In this document: positions 20,059 through 30,094 of the stretch, piece after piece
Layout of the letters: every line of letters begins with the position of its first letter
How positions within the stretch are numbered: the stretch's first letter is position 1
Assembly (NCBI GenBank): GCA_951394045.1
Contig: OX595992.1
Span: 1,054,001 to 1,118,000 of the forward strand
DNA: 64,000 nucleotides
Direction: 5' to 3'
From: Nitzschia sp. DOCU1
Lineage: Eukaryota > Bacillariophyta > Bacillariophyceae > Bacillariales > Bacillariaceae
The notes under the pieces: generated by a model
What the model saw: the letters and a program-made list of their open reading frames with translations, nothing else
What the model was told of the DNA's origin: nothing
Databases searched by the model: none
Program-made: the position numbers and the translations under genes

Positions 20059-23000
20059 CTATTGCCATCCCTGTTTCAAAACCTTTTGCGAGCCCATTCG
20101 TTTGACGACGAATAGTACAACTACCAATCCAATGCTGACAATGGATACAAGAATGCGGCTGAAACTGTCAGGTAACAAATCAAAGCCCTTGGAAGGCGAC
20201 GTACGGGTAAAGAAGAGATCGGGACCACCAAACGCCAAGATCAGGGCCTGCGACTCCAAAGATGTGGGTGCCGAGACGACTGATGCGACCGACTCAATGG
20301 TATGATTGTACGTAATGACGTGAAAGGGAACCTGTGGAATCAATTCCGTGTAGGCAAACAATCCTTCCATCTTCTCAACATCCTTGACTTCTCCCATGGG
20401 TCGTCGAGTCTCCAGCATTATTCGACCAACCGAAGTAATTTTACCATCATCGCTGGCAATCAGGATATTTCGGCTACTAATTCCTCCACGCGTCGCCGTA
20501 ACACCGAGGGCCGTGATATGCTTGGGAAAGGTGTATGTCTTGGACAGGACCACAGGCTTGGATTCACGAGCGTCAAAGCTGGAAAAGCTGGTCGTTTGTT
20601 CGGGGGATTTGAACAAGCTGATGCCTTTACTGTCAATCATACCTTCATGCAAAGTCAAGACACCCAACTCCGTGCGGCGACTAATAGCATTGGTAAATGA
20701 GTAAATGACCCAATTTTCCGAAATGAGAGCGGTCACAGGCTGATTCACATCAGCGTTAGCATGACTGGCACGGTGCAACACGCGACCTGACACTGTATCA
20801 ACCAGATTAACGAAGAGATTGGAGACCATCTCGTCGGGCTTTTCCGCCGCGTTGTCGGCCGCATCCCCAGCACCCACGGGCTTGCGTTTGGGTCCAGCAC
20901 CTCGACTTTGTTCGATCGCGGCGGCCAGGCTCGTCTTGGACGAAGCATCGTCTACGACAGTAACAATGACTGCTAGGTGCGGGTTGATGTACTTGAGCAG
21001 CAAGGAGTTGTCACCAAGAATGGTGGTCATTGTTTGGATGATTTCATCTCGCAGGGGATAGGTCACCTTGACAATGCGCTCCCCAGTAAAAGAGGTGCGC
21101 CCGACTTGTCGGGCCAACAAGCCTCCCACACCCGACACTTGGAAAGATTCGAGTTTGCTGTTCACCTTGTCCACCAAGTGCGCGTACATGCCGTTAGGCG
21201 TATGAGTAAGATGTTCCTTGACAAGAGCGACAGTATCGGCATCCCCGGGGATAACAGACAAGGTACGGTCATCGTGAAAGAGCAACGAAGTCTGACGGCA
21301 GACTCCAGCGGACACGTAGACTGGGATGACTTGGGCGATTGGTGATGAAATTGGGCTTGCTTCTTGCGCATGGACAACTCCATTGGTGCCGTCGATGCAC
21401 TTCCACTCGACCATATCAGGGGAGGCGGATATCACTAGGATCTCACGACTATGAGTTCCCCCATTGATGCCATGAAGTGCGTTGGGAGAGTTCGTCGTTC
21501 CATGAACCATGGTGTGAAATGAGGCCGTCCTTGGAAGGTCCAAGGACCACTTGACGGATCCTCGGTCGCCACCAGACGTCTTTACCCCCCAGATACGATG
21601 ATTTTTCTGCGACAAGAGGGCGGCAATCTTGACGAATCCAAAGATATGATCCCGAAGGTTGAATTCGCCCAGCTTGGAAGAAAAGATGGACACGAGATCA
21701 TTCATTTGCGCTGTCAAACGCGAGGACAGAGCAAGCTTGTTGGCGACAGTGTCCTTTTCTTCTACCAAATCGTCCGAACCCAAATGGCTGGCGTCAAGGA
21801 CTACGGCAGACGAGACACTCGCTAAACCTTCCTCGGTGGTCCATCCTACAGTGGCCATGACACTCTTCCCGACAAGGGTGAAGCTCATCTGAGTCGTCGT
21901 GCCACCGGCAGTGCTTAGCAACGTTGACATCTTGCCATCAGAGCATTCAATAACCGAGATATCCTCGACAAAGTCACCATCCGGCACAAACATATCTCCG
22001 GACACTGACAGAGGGGACATGGAACCATACTCGTAAGCCTTGAGAGCGTCCAACCCCATGGCCACGACGAGCTTGGCAGCTGGGCAGTACGCAACGCCAC
22101 CATACTTGCTACCAGCCTCCTGGATTTGTGTCCAGCTATTGTCACCCGCCTGAAACAGCCCCATGGTCCGAGTACCTTCGCTGTCCACTCCCTGAACCGT
22201 AATCACAGACGGCGTAGAAGTAGGTTGAATAGCAGAAACACTTTTCCACCCAGGAAGCCACGAGCCGGCACTAATGTCATCGGGATCTTTGCCAGCGAGC
22301 GAAACAGTTACTGCGCTGCTGCCATCCTTGGTGACAGCGAGTCCGTACCAGGAATCTCCTACTAGTTGCACTCGAAAAGAAGACGTATCGATAGGACCCT
22401 TCATCCCACCCAAGCTCTTGGACGACGAGAATTCATCGTTTCCAATATCCATGGATACCGCCCACATCCGATTGCCGTTGGCGCTTCCATCCGCTTGCAC
22501 AAAGGCGACTATGCCTTGCAACGAACCTCCTTGAGGAACAACGGCCAGCCACTTTGGCGTCTCTCCACTCTTGAGCTTTTGATTCAAGGCTTTCAGAGCG
22601 GAAATCTTATCCACGACACTCCCAGTCGCCGCGTTCAACAAGGAAAATTCACCTTCGGTGGCCACTGCCACATAATCCGTGCCCCCCACGGACGACAAGG
22701 CCCAGACTCCTGGAAAACTGCCAGGGACGACAGACGTTTCCCACACTAAATTTCCTTCCTGTAGCGTCCAAGCTCGGGCAATACCACCACTGTCCACTGT
22801 GTAAAAGTGAGAGGAATCTACCGCAAAGGAGTGCGATGTCGAATCTGACGCCGAACTACTGCAAACATTGCGTCGCCAATTCAGACGTCCTGAATCCGAT
22901 TTTCGACTCGCCACATAGCAAGAGGAAGTGACGCCTCCTGCTGCATCAGTGGTCAGAATACTATCCCCTACGGTCGCCACTTGCCGAGTGACTGAGTGAC

Positions 23001-23115
23001 CCGTCGTGGAGATGACAAAATCCAACACGCCCGCATCTTCCCTGTGGAGAGAGGTGACGGCGTCGGGCCGTAACAACATCCAAAAAGCCAACGAGGCTTT
23101 GAACGGAAGCCTCAT
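20059..23115 (-). CDS. EMC1: ER membrane protein complex subunit 1
   Basis: 1018 residues from the ATG at 23115, which gives a signal peptide (MRLPFKASLAFWMLLRPDAV). The frame is open up to 23292, and an ATG at 23217 would add a second hydrophobic segment; I prefer 23115. The large luminal beta-propeller region is followed by the conserved DUF1620 C-terminal part: INPHLAVIVTVVDD, VLHRASHANADVNQPV, ENWVIYSFTN, TYTFPKHITALGVTATRGG and SSRNILIASDDGKI. A final transmembrane helix (RILVSIVSIGLVVVLFVV) and the short tail KRMGSQKVLKQGWQ match the end of EMC1. Length fits the family (about 990 in animals). EMC inserts tail-anchored and multi-pass proteins into the ER membrane. No intron is needed. 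Confidence 0.93.
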   Translation of the reverse strand: MRLPFKASLAFWMLLRPDAVTSLHREDAGVLDFVISTTGHSVTRQVATVGDSILTTDAAGGVTSSCYVASRKSDSGRLNWRRNVCSSSASDSTSHSFAVDSSHFYTVDSGGIARAWTLQEGNLVWETSVVPGSFPGVWALSSVGGTDYVAVATEGEFSLLNAATGSVVDKISALKALNQKLKSGETPKWLAVVPQGGSLQGIVAFVQADGSANGNRMWAVSMDIGNDEFSSSKSLGGMKGPIDTSSFRVQLVGDSWYGLAVTKDGSSAVTVSLAGKDPDDISAGSWLPGWKSVSAIQPTSTPSVITVQGVDSEGTRTMGLFQAGDNSWTQIQEAGSKYGGVAYCPAAKLVVAMGLDALKAYEYGSMSPLSVSGDMFVPDGDFVEDISVIECSDGKMSTLLSTAGGTTTQMSFTLVGKSVMATVGWTTEEGLASVSSAVVLDASHLGSDDLVEEKDTVANKLALSSRLTAQMNDLVSIFSSKLGEFNLRDHIFGFVKIAALLSQKNHRIWGVKTSGGDRGSVKWSLDLPRTASFHTMVHGTTNSPNALHGINGGTHSREILVISASPDMVEWKCIDGTNGVVHAQEASPISSPIAQVIPVYVSAGVCRQTSLLFHDDRTLSVIPGDADTVALVKEHLTHTPNGMYAHLVDKVNSKLESFQVSGVGGLLARQVGRTSFTGERIVKVTYPLRDEIIQTMTTILGDNSLLLKYINPHLAVIVTVVDDASSKTSLAAAIEQSRGAGPKRKPVGAGDAADNAAEKPDEMVSNLFVNLVDTVSGRVLHRASHANADVNQPVTALISENWVIYSFTNAISRRTELGVLTLHEGMIDSKGISLFKSPEQTTSFSSFDARESKPVVLSKTYTFPKHITALGVTATRGGISSRNILIASDDGKITSVGRIMLETRRPMGEVKDVEKMEGLFAYTELIPQVPFHVITYNHTIESVASVVSAPTSLESQALILAFGGPDLFFTRTSPSKGFDLLPDSFSRILVSIVSIGLVVVLFVVKRMGSQKVLKQGWQ

Positions 23116-23625
23116 CTTGCAGCAATTCAATACGTCTAGTATCAATGCCACTACAATGTGGAGCAAGGAAGATAGATACAAAGTTGTGTATGATAGGGCG
23201 CTCCCGAATAGCAGCATGGCAACAGCATTGTGGTGTGGGGTGCAGTGTTTCGGGGATGGCGGCAAGACCGAGCGTACCTGCATCCACATCACGACGCTCT
23301 TGCGATTGGAGTCGATGAGCTCGCTCCGACTACGAGCTCTCCGAAGAAGGAAGAAGTCAATTGAGTCGTCTACCTATCGTTACGCGCCGTCCAAAGGAAA
23401 GATCGGCATAGTTGCTCCATCTAGTAGCTCGGTGTCTTCCTTGAGATTCTTAAAGTACTTTAAAACTATGGTGATACAGAAAGTCCGAAGCATCTTTGTG
23501 AATATGGGGCTTTGCTTGAAAGCTTGCGTTTTCCTGGGAAGCCATGTCGTCATGCTGCCACCACGCCAGCAACGGTTCAAATGGTGCATGAGCATTCAGC
23601 ACAACATATCGTGATTCCTGCATCA
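23116..23625. other. Intergenic stretch upstream of EMC1
   Basis: 510 bp between EMC1 start and the stop of the phytoene desaturase-like gene, both on the minus strand. It holds a 3' UTR and the EMC1 promoter. An antisense plus-strand frame (23006-23614) crosses it, but is mostly the shadow of EMC1. Confidence 0.5.
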
Positions 23626-25672
23626 TCACGTTTTCTGGGGTGAGTCGTTCAACCAACGAGTTGCCCTTTCAGCTACTTGCTTGGCACCAATCAAGACCAG
23701 CGGGACACCGTTTCCAGGTCGTGTGCTCGCTCCGCAAAAGAGCACATTGGAATTCTTGCTACTCTGTTGCCCCGGCCGTGTCAAACTCAGTTGCGCAAAT
23801 CCGTGACTCTAAAGTAAACGACTCTGTTAGCCGTACATCCGGTCCACAAGTCACGGCTGCACGCCATCAACATCCATCACTTACCAGAGCAAAGGGAGTT
23901 CCTGCTGCCAAATGAAATTGTTCGGCCCAGGTTGCTGGCGTATCCACCACCTCGTCTACAATCCACTCCCTTAGATCCTTCAAAGATTCAATAGCACCCA
24001 GTCGCGCCAATACAGCCTCCTTTGCCTGCGCCACAATATCCTTAGAGAACTGTTCTCGATATCGCCGCAAAGCCTCGTCTCGTGAAAGCTTTGAGCACTC
24101 CTCATCTCGAAGCAGAGTCCGACAAGGCACCAGTACCATGATGGAATCGCAGCCCTCTGGCGCTGCGGAAGGATCTGTTTGACCAGCGCGATGCACGTAA
24201 AAGTTAAACGGCGTACCAGGCTTCACGTCGCCGCGATTGGATCGCAAAATTTCCCAGCTGGCTTCTGCTTGAGACCTGGAACCAGCCACCATGAAAACAT
24301 TATGAGTGTTCAAGGCGTCCATTCGCTTGGAAATCGACCAATGAAAGGAAATAACTCCGCTGCTAAATGAAAATTTATTGTCCCAGTCAAAGATTGGACG
24401 ATCCTCTGATGGCACGTCATCAGAAAGTAGACTTTTGGTAGCGTAGGGGAGATCTGCGTTGACGACAATCAAATCAGCCTCCACCATTCTGGATGGACCC
24501 GATGGATCCCTTGCATCCTTCACCACGACGCAATTCGGACGAACACTAGTTACCATGGAATTGCACTGAATGTCTACACCCAAATCGACTGCTAGGCGTT
24601 CCATCGCGTCTGTCACAGCCTGAAACCCTCCAATGGGTGCAAATACTGGCGCATAATAGTCAGCCCACAATCGGAAAACTGCTGTCCCAGCCAATTTCTA
24701 AACTCACCACCAGATTTGTCATTGCTCGGATGCAATTCAATGGCAGCCAAGAGTCCAAAGACAGCAGGTGCGGTGGACTCGAGAACTCCACCTCCGAATA
24801 GTTCTGCGTTGCGATAGGGCTCGAGCCCCACATACAAGTCTTGGAAGGACGCCAAGGCTTTCATTTTGTTGGACGTAAAAATGGCATCCAAAACGTCAGA
24901 ATGAGGCTTCAGCGGCCAAGCTTACTACCGTGTTCCAAGGGCAAGTTGAGACGCAACAGACACAAACATAAATGTTGTTAACTGACGCACGCACCTTGGC
25001 AAAGTCTCGTAGGGCTTCTACAAGAAAGTTTGGCAACGATAATAAATCAAGCCGCTCTTCAATAAAATTCGAAAGGCCTGCGTCCAGAAACGCACTCGTG
25101 GCCCTCATATATTCATCCCACTTCAAGGCACCGTCCTTTTCGTATGAGTTCATCTTTTGTCTTGATTGTAATTCGGCCTGACTCATTCGTTCAGTTGGTT
25201 GTCGAGGATATCCAACGTCTATCGAATCGCCATCTTCGAAGACAACTTGGTACGCTGGTATACACTGTTTCATGGTTAAACCAAAGTCTTCCGCCTTGTC
25301 TTTGGTACAATCCCGGAATACATCCTTGTATACTCTGGGTAGCAGTAGCAGACTGGGTCCTCGTTCGTGTCGAAAAGTTCCGAGCTGATCTACTCGTCGC
25401 TGAAACGATCCGCACCGACCACCAATGCATTCATTCTTTTCCAGAATTGTGACTTGCCACTTTGAATCCTTTTCGTTCTTGCCTGCAGCAGCAATGCGAG
25501 AGGCAACAGCGAGACCTCCGACTCCACCTCCAACAACAACGATTGATTTGGTGACAGATACGGCAGTCTGGATCCGATATCGATGTCGACGATCAAGGAA
25601 CGAATTTGGGCCAAAGGCAATGCATTCGCCAACAAAAGCCGCCAACAGAAGTATGAATAAAGCAATTGGCAT
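23626..25672 (-). CDS. Plastid phytoene desaturase-like flavoprotein (CrtI/CRTISO type)
   Basis: Four exons, 25672-24995, 24906-24708, 24645-23885 and 23808-23626 (introns of 88, 62 and 76 nt), give 606 residues. The ATG at 25672 yields signal peptide MPIALFILLLAAFVGECIAF with an Ala-Phe-Gly plastid junction. The dinucleotide-binding start is IVVVGGGVGGLAVASRIA, then ILEKNECIGGRCGSF and the ERGPSLLLLP motif. The middle is conserved with CrtI-type enzymes (APIGGFQAVTDAMERLA). The C-terminal FAD motif is NVLFCGASTRPGNGVPLVLIGAK. This superfamily includes bacterial-type phytoene desaturases and carotenoid isomerases. Algae have a separate plant-type PDS, so this is likely a desaturase-like paralogue acting on carotenoids or related polyenes. 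The exact substrate is unknown. Confidence 0.85.
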
Positions 25673-25826
25673 TTTGTGCTGTCTTCGGGATTGGGTTCGT
25701 ACGAAAGATAGGTAATAGAAGCGAAGAAGATAACAGTAAAGTATCCGATACACAAAATGTATCCAAAAAATGGCGTCAAAATATCTTTTGTTCAAAAAGG
25801 GACTACGCGCGGCAAAAACGTGAGAG

Positions 25827-25897
25827 GTCCACTCCGGGAATCGAACCCGGGACCTCCTGCACCCAAAGCAGGAATCATGCCTCTAGACCAAGTGGAC
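25827..25897 (-). tRNA. tRNA-Pro (anticodon TGG)
   Basis: 71 nt reading GTCCACT...AGTGGAC with a 7-bp acceptor stem. The A box is TGGTCTAGAGG. The anticodon arm is CCTGC-TTTGGGT-GCAGG with TGG at the 34-36 positions. The T arm is CCGGG-TTCGATT-CCCGG. The body closely follows eukaryotic tRNA-Pro. There is no intron and no encoded CCA. It lies 154 bp upstream of the desaturase-like start. Confidence 0.96.
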
Positions 25898-26838
25898 ACT
25901 CGCCTCTATGTGGAAACATTTACTATATATTGTCTTAATTAAATTATTTGTTTTAACCCTGCAGGCAACAACCACACTTACCCGATGTCTATTACAACTT
26001 CTGATTTGTAACAAGAGCCTGATGGAATTGGGGGCAACGACAGTCATGAACTAGCTGGAATGTAAGAGCGGATGCTCGTTTGAATGGGAGGAAGAGCATA
26101 CTGAACTGCAGTCGTTGGCGATCAAATTTCCGAATGAATCGCCTTCCGACCCACAAACTTGAGAACGCTGACGTTGTTGAGAACGCTGTTCTCGCGATTT
26201 ACATGTCTTCAGCTCGTTGTCTGCTGCCAAGAAAACTGTGTCATGAACATTGCTTTCCCCATCTGCAAGCATTGCATCGTTCAAGCCTGATTTTGTTTGC
26301 TAGCATTCCCGTTCAAGGGCGGTATTTTCAGCAGTGTTGAGTGCTGGCTGAGGCGACGACACATGATACCCAAAATTCAAGATGGCCTGGCCAACATCTC
26401 ATCTCTGTGAAAATTTCAGATGATGATTAATTTGTTGAAATGGAGCGTGGTACCGCAGACTGCTCGAGCATGATTTCCCCCTGCAAATCGATGAATGGTG
26501 CCCACAACCTCCTTCACGAGGTTTCATAGTACCAGGTACTGTATTCCCTCCAAACTCCTTCATGAGCTTTCATACATACTGTAAATTTTATATTTATTAT
26601 AAGAGTTAGCAGGAACAAAGTTTACATCAGTAGTCTACATTGCGTGATGTGGTTTTGTGTGGTGTGATGTTCGTTTGGTGGGAGTAAATAATAGAAGCAG
26701 CGTGATTGATGGGCGACTTGGAGGATCGGTGGCGAGCAATCGAAATCTTGTTGATGTGTGTTGTTATCAATGAGACAAGAGGGATCGTTCCATTGGTGGA
26801 AAATATGAATTGTTGGCATACACTTCCAATAACTGCCA
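25898..26838. other. Gene-free stretch between tRNA-Pro and ClpS
   Basis: 941 bp. I see no supported protein. Near 26508-26576 an imperfect duplication occurs: CTCCTTCACGAGGTTTCATA and CTCCTTCATGAGCTTTCATA, about 45 bp apart. The right end must include the 3' UTR of ClpS. Confidence 0.5.
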
Positions 26839-27339
26839 TTACTCTTTTTCATCGACTGGAACGATGTCAGAAATGATGCCATTCTGTCGAAGCCCATCGT
26901 TGTACATCTCTGCAATTTCGAAGCACCATCGTCCAACTGCTGCAATACCATTCTGGTGGGCTCGCATCATCGTTTGGTAAGCGCTGAATTCAGAGAGACC
27001 GGTTACTTGGACCAGAGATCGCGCTACGTGCTCCCGGGTGTTCATGCCATCGTTGTAGATTCGGACTTCCCAGGTCTCGCTACCAACGTGACTTCGCTCT
27101 TTCGCTGGGCCTTCCTTCTTCTTCCTTTCCTCTGTTTGGGGTCGGTCCAAGACAGCGGGTCCCGCTGTTCGAACTGCCTCTTTCTCAAGGGTTGCTGGCA
27201 TCATTACGACCAAGTCCCTCGATGCCCCATAAACAGCAGTTCTCGATGCTTTGTGAGAAACAAAATCCAACGGCGCAAACGCGCCCACCACAGCGAAGAC
27301 AACCGACAACAGCACAAAGATATTCATATTGCGGATCAT
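26839..27339 (-). CDS. Plastid ClpS-type N-degron adaptor
   Basis: 166 residues, no intron. The N-terminus MIRNMNIFVLLSVVFAVVGAFAP is a signal peptide ending in a near-perfect GAFAP plastid junction. From about residue 88 the ClpS core appears: WEVRIYNDGMNTREHVARSL, a VTGLSEFSAYQTMMRAHQNG helix-turn, then FEIAEMYNDGLRQNG. The MRAH-NG His is one of the pocket residues that hold an N-terminal bulky residue. The usual YNDD is YNDG here, so one acidic pocket residue is absent. ClpS delivers N-degron substrates to ClpC/ClpP, in this case in the plastid stroma. Confidence 0.9.
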   Translation of the reverse strand: MIRNMNIFVLLSVVFAVVGAFAPLDFVSHKASRTAVYGASRDLVVMMPATLEKEAVRTAGPAVLDRPQTEERKKKEGPAKERSHVGSETWEVRIYNDGMNTREHVARSLVQVTGLSEFSAYQTMMRAHQNGIAAVGRWCFEIAEMYNDGLRQNGIISDIVPVDEKE

Positions 27340-27892
27340 TTTCTATTTGTCGTTGTATCCGATAGTGCGTGGAATGAATGAAATTGGGGTGTACAGGGAT
27401 GGAACAGATGCTTTTACTGAAGACGCGCAAGTGGATCGAAAGATGATGTGTTTTCCTTTTCGTGGTTTCGCGGGTTTTCGTCGATGGTGGCTGATTGGCG
27501 ACTGATAGCTTCCTCGTGCGTGGCCAAACTCCGAGGCCCATTTCATGTGTAATACGTCAGTTGCCATTAGCGACACACGTAGAAGCCTCGTACAGGGTGG
27601 TACTGAAGAATCACATAAGTAGCATGCGTTTTATGTCCGGAAGCGACACAAATTTGTCACACATTTGACCATGCATCCTCGCTTTTGTCTATGTAACCTT
27701 AAGCAACTGATGCATGCCTCGCGTGGTTCGGACATGTCAACCATTCGCCGCACTTCGGTCGCACTTGATCGCAGAAATCAATGGCCCTTCCTTCGCTCTG
27801 AGTTGTCCACCAATCAGGTTGAAGCTCTGCGGCTTGGCATCAAGTCAAGTCAAGTCCACAGTCGTTTTGGCAAACTTTTCATTCTCCTGGCC

Positions 27893-28016
27893 GTTCATGA
27901 GAGACAACATAACCTGTTACTCTGGAGATAAAGAATGGCTAAATCGTTCATGAGAGACAACATAACCTATTAATAATCGTTGTACTCTACTAACGAGAAT
28001 GGCTAAATCGTTCATG
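27893..28016. repeat. Interleaved short tandem duplications
   Basis: GTTCATGAGAGACAACATAA (+CCT) occurs at 27893-27915 and 27946-27968. GAATGGCTAAATCGTTCATG occurs at 27933-27952 and 27997-28016. The two units overlap in the middle copy, so this looks like a partly decayed ~55-bp tandem array. Confidence 0.85.
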
Positions 28017-28039
28017 GACACGAAGGATTTAGCCTTTCT

Positions 28040-28520
28040 TTGCTCTTTGATTACTACTACTAGAGATAGCCAGTAGTAGTCATCATATGCCGTGCTGTTA
28101 CTAGCACTACTAGTACTAGTACTAGTAGTGCCTATGACTGCCACCGTCGCAGGTAGGACGATGCACCGCCGAAGGCTTCCGTGGTGCTTTCCAGTCCTCG
28201 TGGCAGTAAAAGTACTACTAGTTGTAGCTGCAGCAGGCTATTAGCTGCCTTTCTACTAGCGCTAGTACAACAACAAGAAAAGCATAGTACTACTAGTACT
28301 AGCTAGGAGTGCTGGTAGTAGTACGCTTAGCTAGTAGTTGAAGGAGTACCTCGCCAGGGGTTGTACTACTACTAGGTATCATAGCACCAGCACTGCTGGT
28401 CCTCCTCCTCGTTTGATACGTGTCGTGGTCGTCCTCGTCCTCTTGCTGCCAGCAGCATCACTAGTAGTACTACTACTATTAGTAGCTAGTAGTAGCAGTA
28501 TACTAGCTATTGTTAGTTGA
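28040..28520. repeat. CTAGTA-rich low-complexity field
   Basis: Many irregular copies of TACTAGTA, CTACTAGT and TAGTAGTA, on both strands because the core is palindromic. Long open frames across it are compositional. It could arise by slippage. Confidence 0.8.
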
Positions 28521-28590
28521 GCCACTGCTACTTTCCCACCTATTAGTATGTAAAAGGAGAGAGGAGTAGCTATCGTATGACTATCATAAT

Positions 28591-28647
28591 ATTCGGTATC
28601 GGTGCGCCCTCTCGGCGCCCCGTCGGCGCACCTTCGCTGCACCGAAT
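28591..28647. repeat. Nested inverted repeat (possible hairpin)
   Basis: ATTCGGT (28591-28597) pairs with ACCGAAT (28641-28647), and inside it GGTGCGCC (28601-28608) pairs with GGCGCACC (28625-28632), leaving a 16-nt loop. It is followed by a pyrimidine run. Confidence 0.75.
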
Positions 28648-28810
28648 TTTTCCCCCTTTTTTTCCGGCCAGGACTACCAAAAAATTGCCCGTTTTTCGGT
28701 GCCTTCAACTTCGTGAAGGACTGCTCGTATGTCAGAATTGAGATATTTTTGGTTCTCGAGCAACCAACGAAAGATACAAGATCCAATCGATCTTTCAACC
28801 GCTTTGGACT

Positions 28811-28989
28811 TTTGCCACATTTCCTGCACAGAGAAAAAACGAAGGAGTTCTGTCGAAGTAAATCCAAGAGTTAACCGAACAACGACGATCATTTTATCTC
28901 TTGGAACATTGCCACAATGCCTGCACAGATGATTCGAAGGAGTTTGCCACATTTCCTGCACAGAGGAAAAGAACAAGTTTGTCGAAGTA
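28811..28989. repeat. Three related ~45-bp direct repeats upstream of the DUF4386 gene
   Basis: TTTGCCACATTTCCTGCACA begins at 28811 and again at 28943, each followed by an A-rich stretch and GTCGAAGTA. A shorter, diverged copy (TTGCCACAATGCCTGCACAG) lies near 28909. The last copy ends 40 bp before the next start codon. Confidence 0.85.
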
Positions 28990-29028
28990 TCATCTTGCCT
29001 CCTTCATCTCATAATTTCACAGGCGGCA

Positions 29029-30094
29029 ATGCCAGAGAACGATCAGATTCTTGATATTGAATTGTTTTCGTCGACGACGTATCAAACGATGGACTACGGA
29101 ACGGTCGTTGCAAAAAAGGATGAGCATTTGACTCCACAGAACAATGCAGAGGAAACTGAGGATAAAAGTCGCAAGCTGCGACGCTGGGGACTCGCTTCTG
29201 GCATCTGCTATGCTATCATTATTGTATGCGGAATTACGGCGGAAGTGGGCATCCGAGATAACATCATTGACTTTACGTCCGCCGAGGCAACCGCCGCAAA
29301 TATTCGAAACCACCCAACAGCTCTTCGATGGAGCATTTTGCTCGAGATGATCATGGCAAGCGCGGATATTGTCGTTTCGATTTTGTTTACTCTCATCTTT
29401 CGTAAGTGGATCTGATTGCTTTGTGTTGATGTCACCTAATTTGCAACTACTGATCGTGTGAGTGTGTATGTTTTGGGGGGCGCAGTGACCGCTGGTGTCG
29501 GTCCATTTTGGTCCGTTCTGTCGTCTGGCTTTCGAGTTATGCAGCAAGCAGTTATAACGGGAAACCTGATGAACATATTTGCTGCTTCAATGCTCTTGGA
29601 CGATACATTGAACCAGTCCCTTCCCGTCGAAAGTGAGATCGAGGCTATGGGTGGTGGGAATGCAAACGCCGCGCAAAGTCTAGCTTTCTTTTTCTTGGCA
29701 ATGCACAAGTATGGATATCTTCTGGCGCTGATCTTTTTCAGTCTTTCTCTCGTGGTCTTGGGCGGTGTGATTTTTGCCTACGGAGTATTGTAAGTGATGC
29801 GTGGTTTGACGTCAGGCGCTGTCTAGTTTTAGAGCTTACCGGCAGATCTTACGTCATTTCTTGTTGCGCTGCTCTTTTGAACTTGTGCGCAGTCCAAAAT
29901 GCCTTGGTGGTTTTATTCTGGCCGCGGGTATCGCGTACTTGATCGACAGCTTGTTGTTCTTCTTGTCGAGTGGCTACAACGGGCAGATCTCACCGTATCT
30001 AATGATTCCCGTGTTTATCGCCGAGTTTGGCTTGACCGGCTGGCTGCTTGTCAAAACTCCCCAAATGTCCGGTGCCACTACAAAGGCCTATTAG
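29029..30094 (+). CDS. DUF4386-family membrane protein
   Basis: Exons 29029-29401, 29486-29789 and 29893-30094 (introns of 84 and 103 nt) give 292 residues. After a ~50-residue polar N-terminus there are about six hydrophobic helices: GLASGICYAIIIVCGITAEV, MASADIVVSILFTLIF, a helix around FWSVLSSGFRVMQQAVI, LAMHKYGYLLALIFFSLSLV, CLGGFILAAGIAYLIDSLLF and MIPVFIAEFGLTGWLLV. The wording PKCLGG-IL-AG-AYLIDS and GFRV closely follows DUF4386. That family is mainly bacterial, with no established function, so its presence here may reflect an old transfer. The direct repeats at 28811-28989 lie directly upstream. Confidence 0.82.

Larger units (their letters stand above)
27340..29028. other. 1.7-kb gene-free, repeat-rich stretch
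   Basis: No protein gene is supported. The left part holds the ClpS promoter. 27893-28016 has overlapping tandem duplications, 28040-28520 is a CTAGTA-rich low-complexity field, 28591-28647 is a nested inverted repeat, and 28811-28989 contains three related copies of a TTTGCCACATTTCCTGCACAGAG unit. These are listed separately. Confidence 0.6.

Noticed and set aside
23006..23614. 202-codon plus-strand frame upstream of and over EMC1
   Set aside because: Partly antisense to EMC1, low-quality sequence, no domain or targeting signal.
24613..24891. Separate small gene between the two large parts of the desaturase-like enzyme
   Set aside because: It is exon 2 read through its donor; splicing at 24708/24645 rebuilds the conserved GGVFAPIGGF segment in frame.
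28379..28867. 162-codon minus frame over the repeat field
   Set aside because: Arises from CTAGTA repeats and the hairpin; composition is not protein-like.
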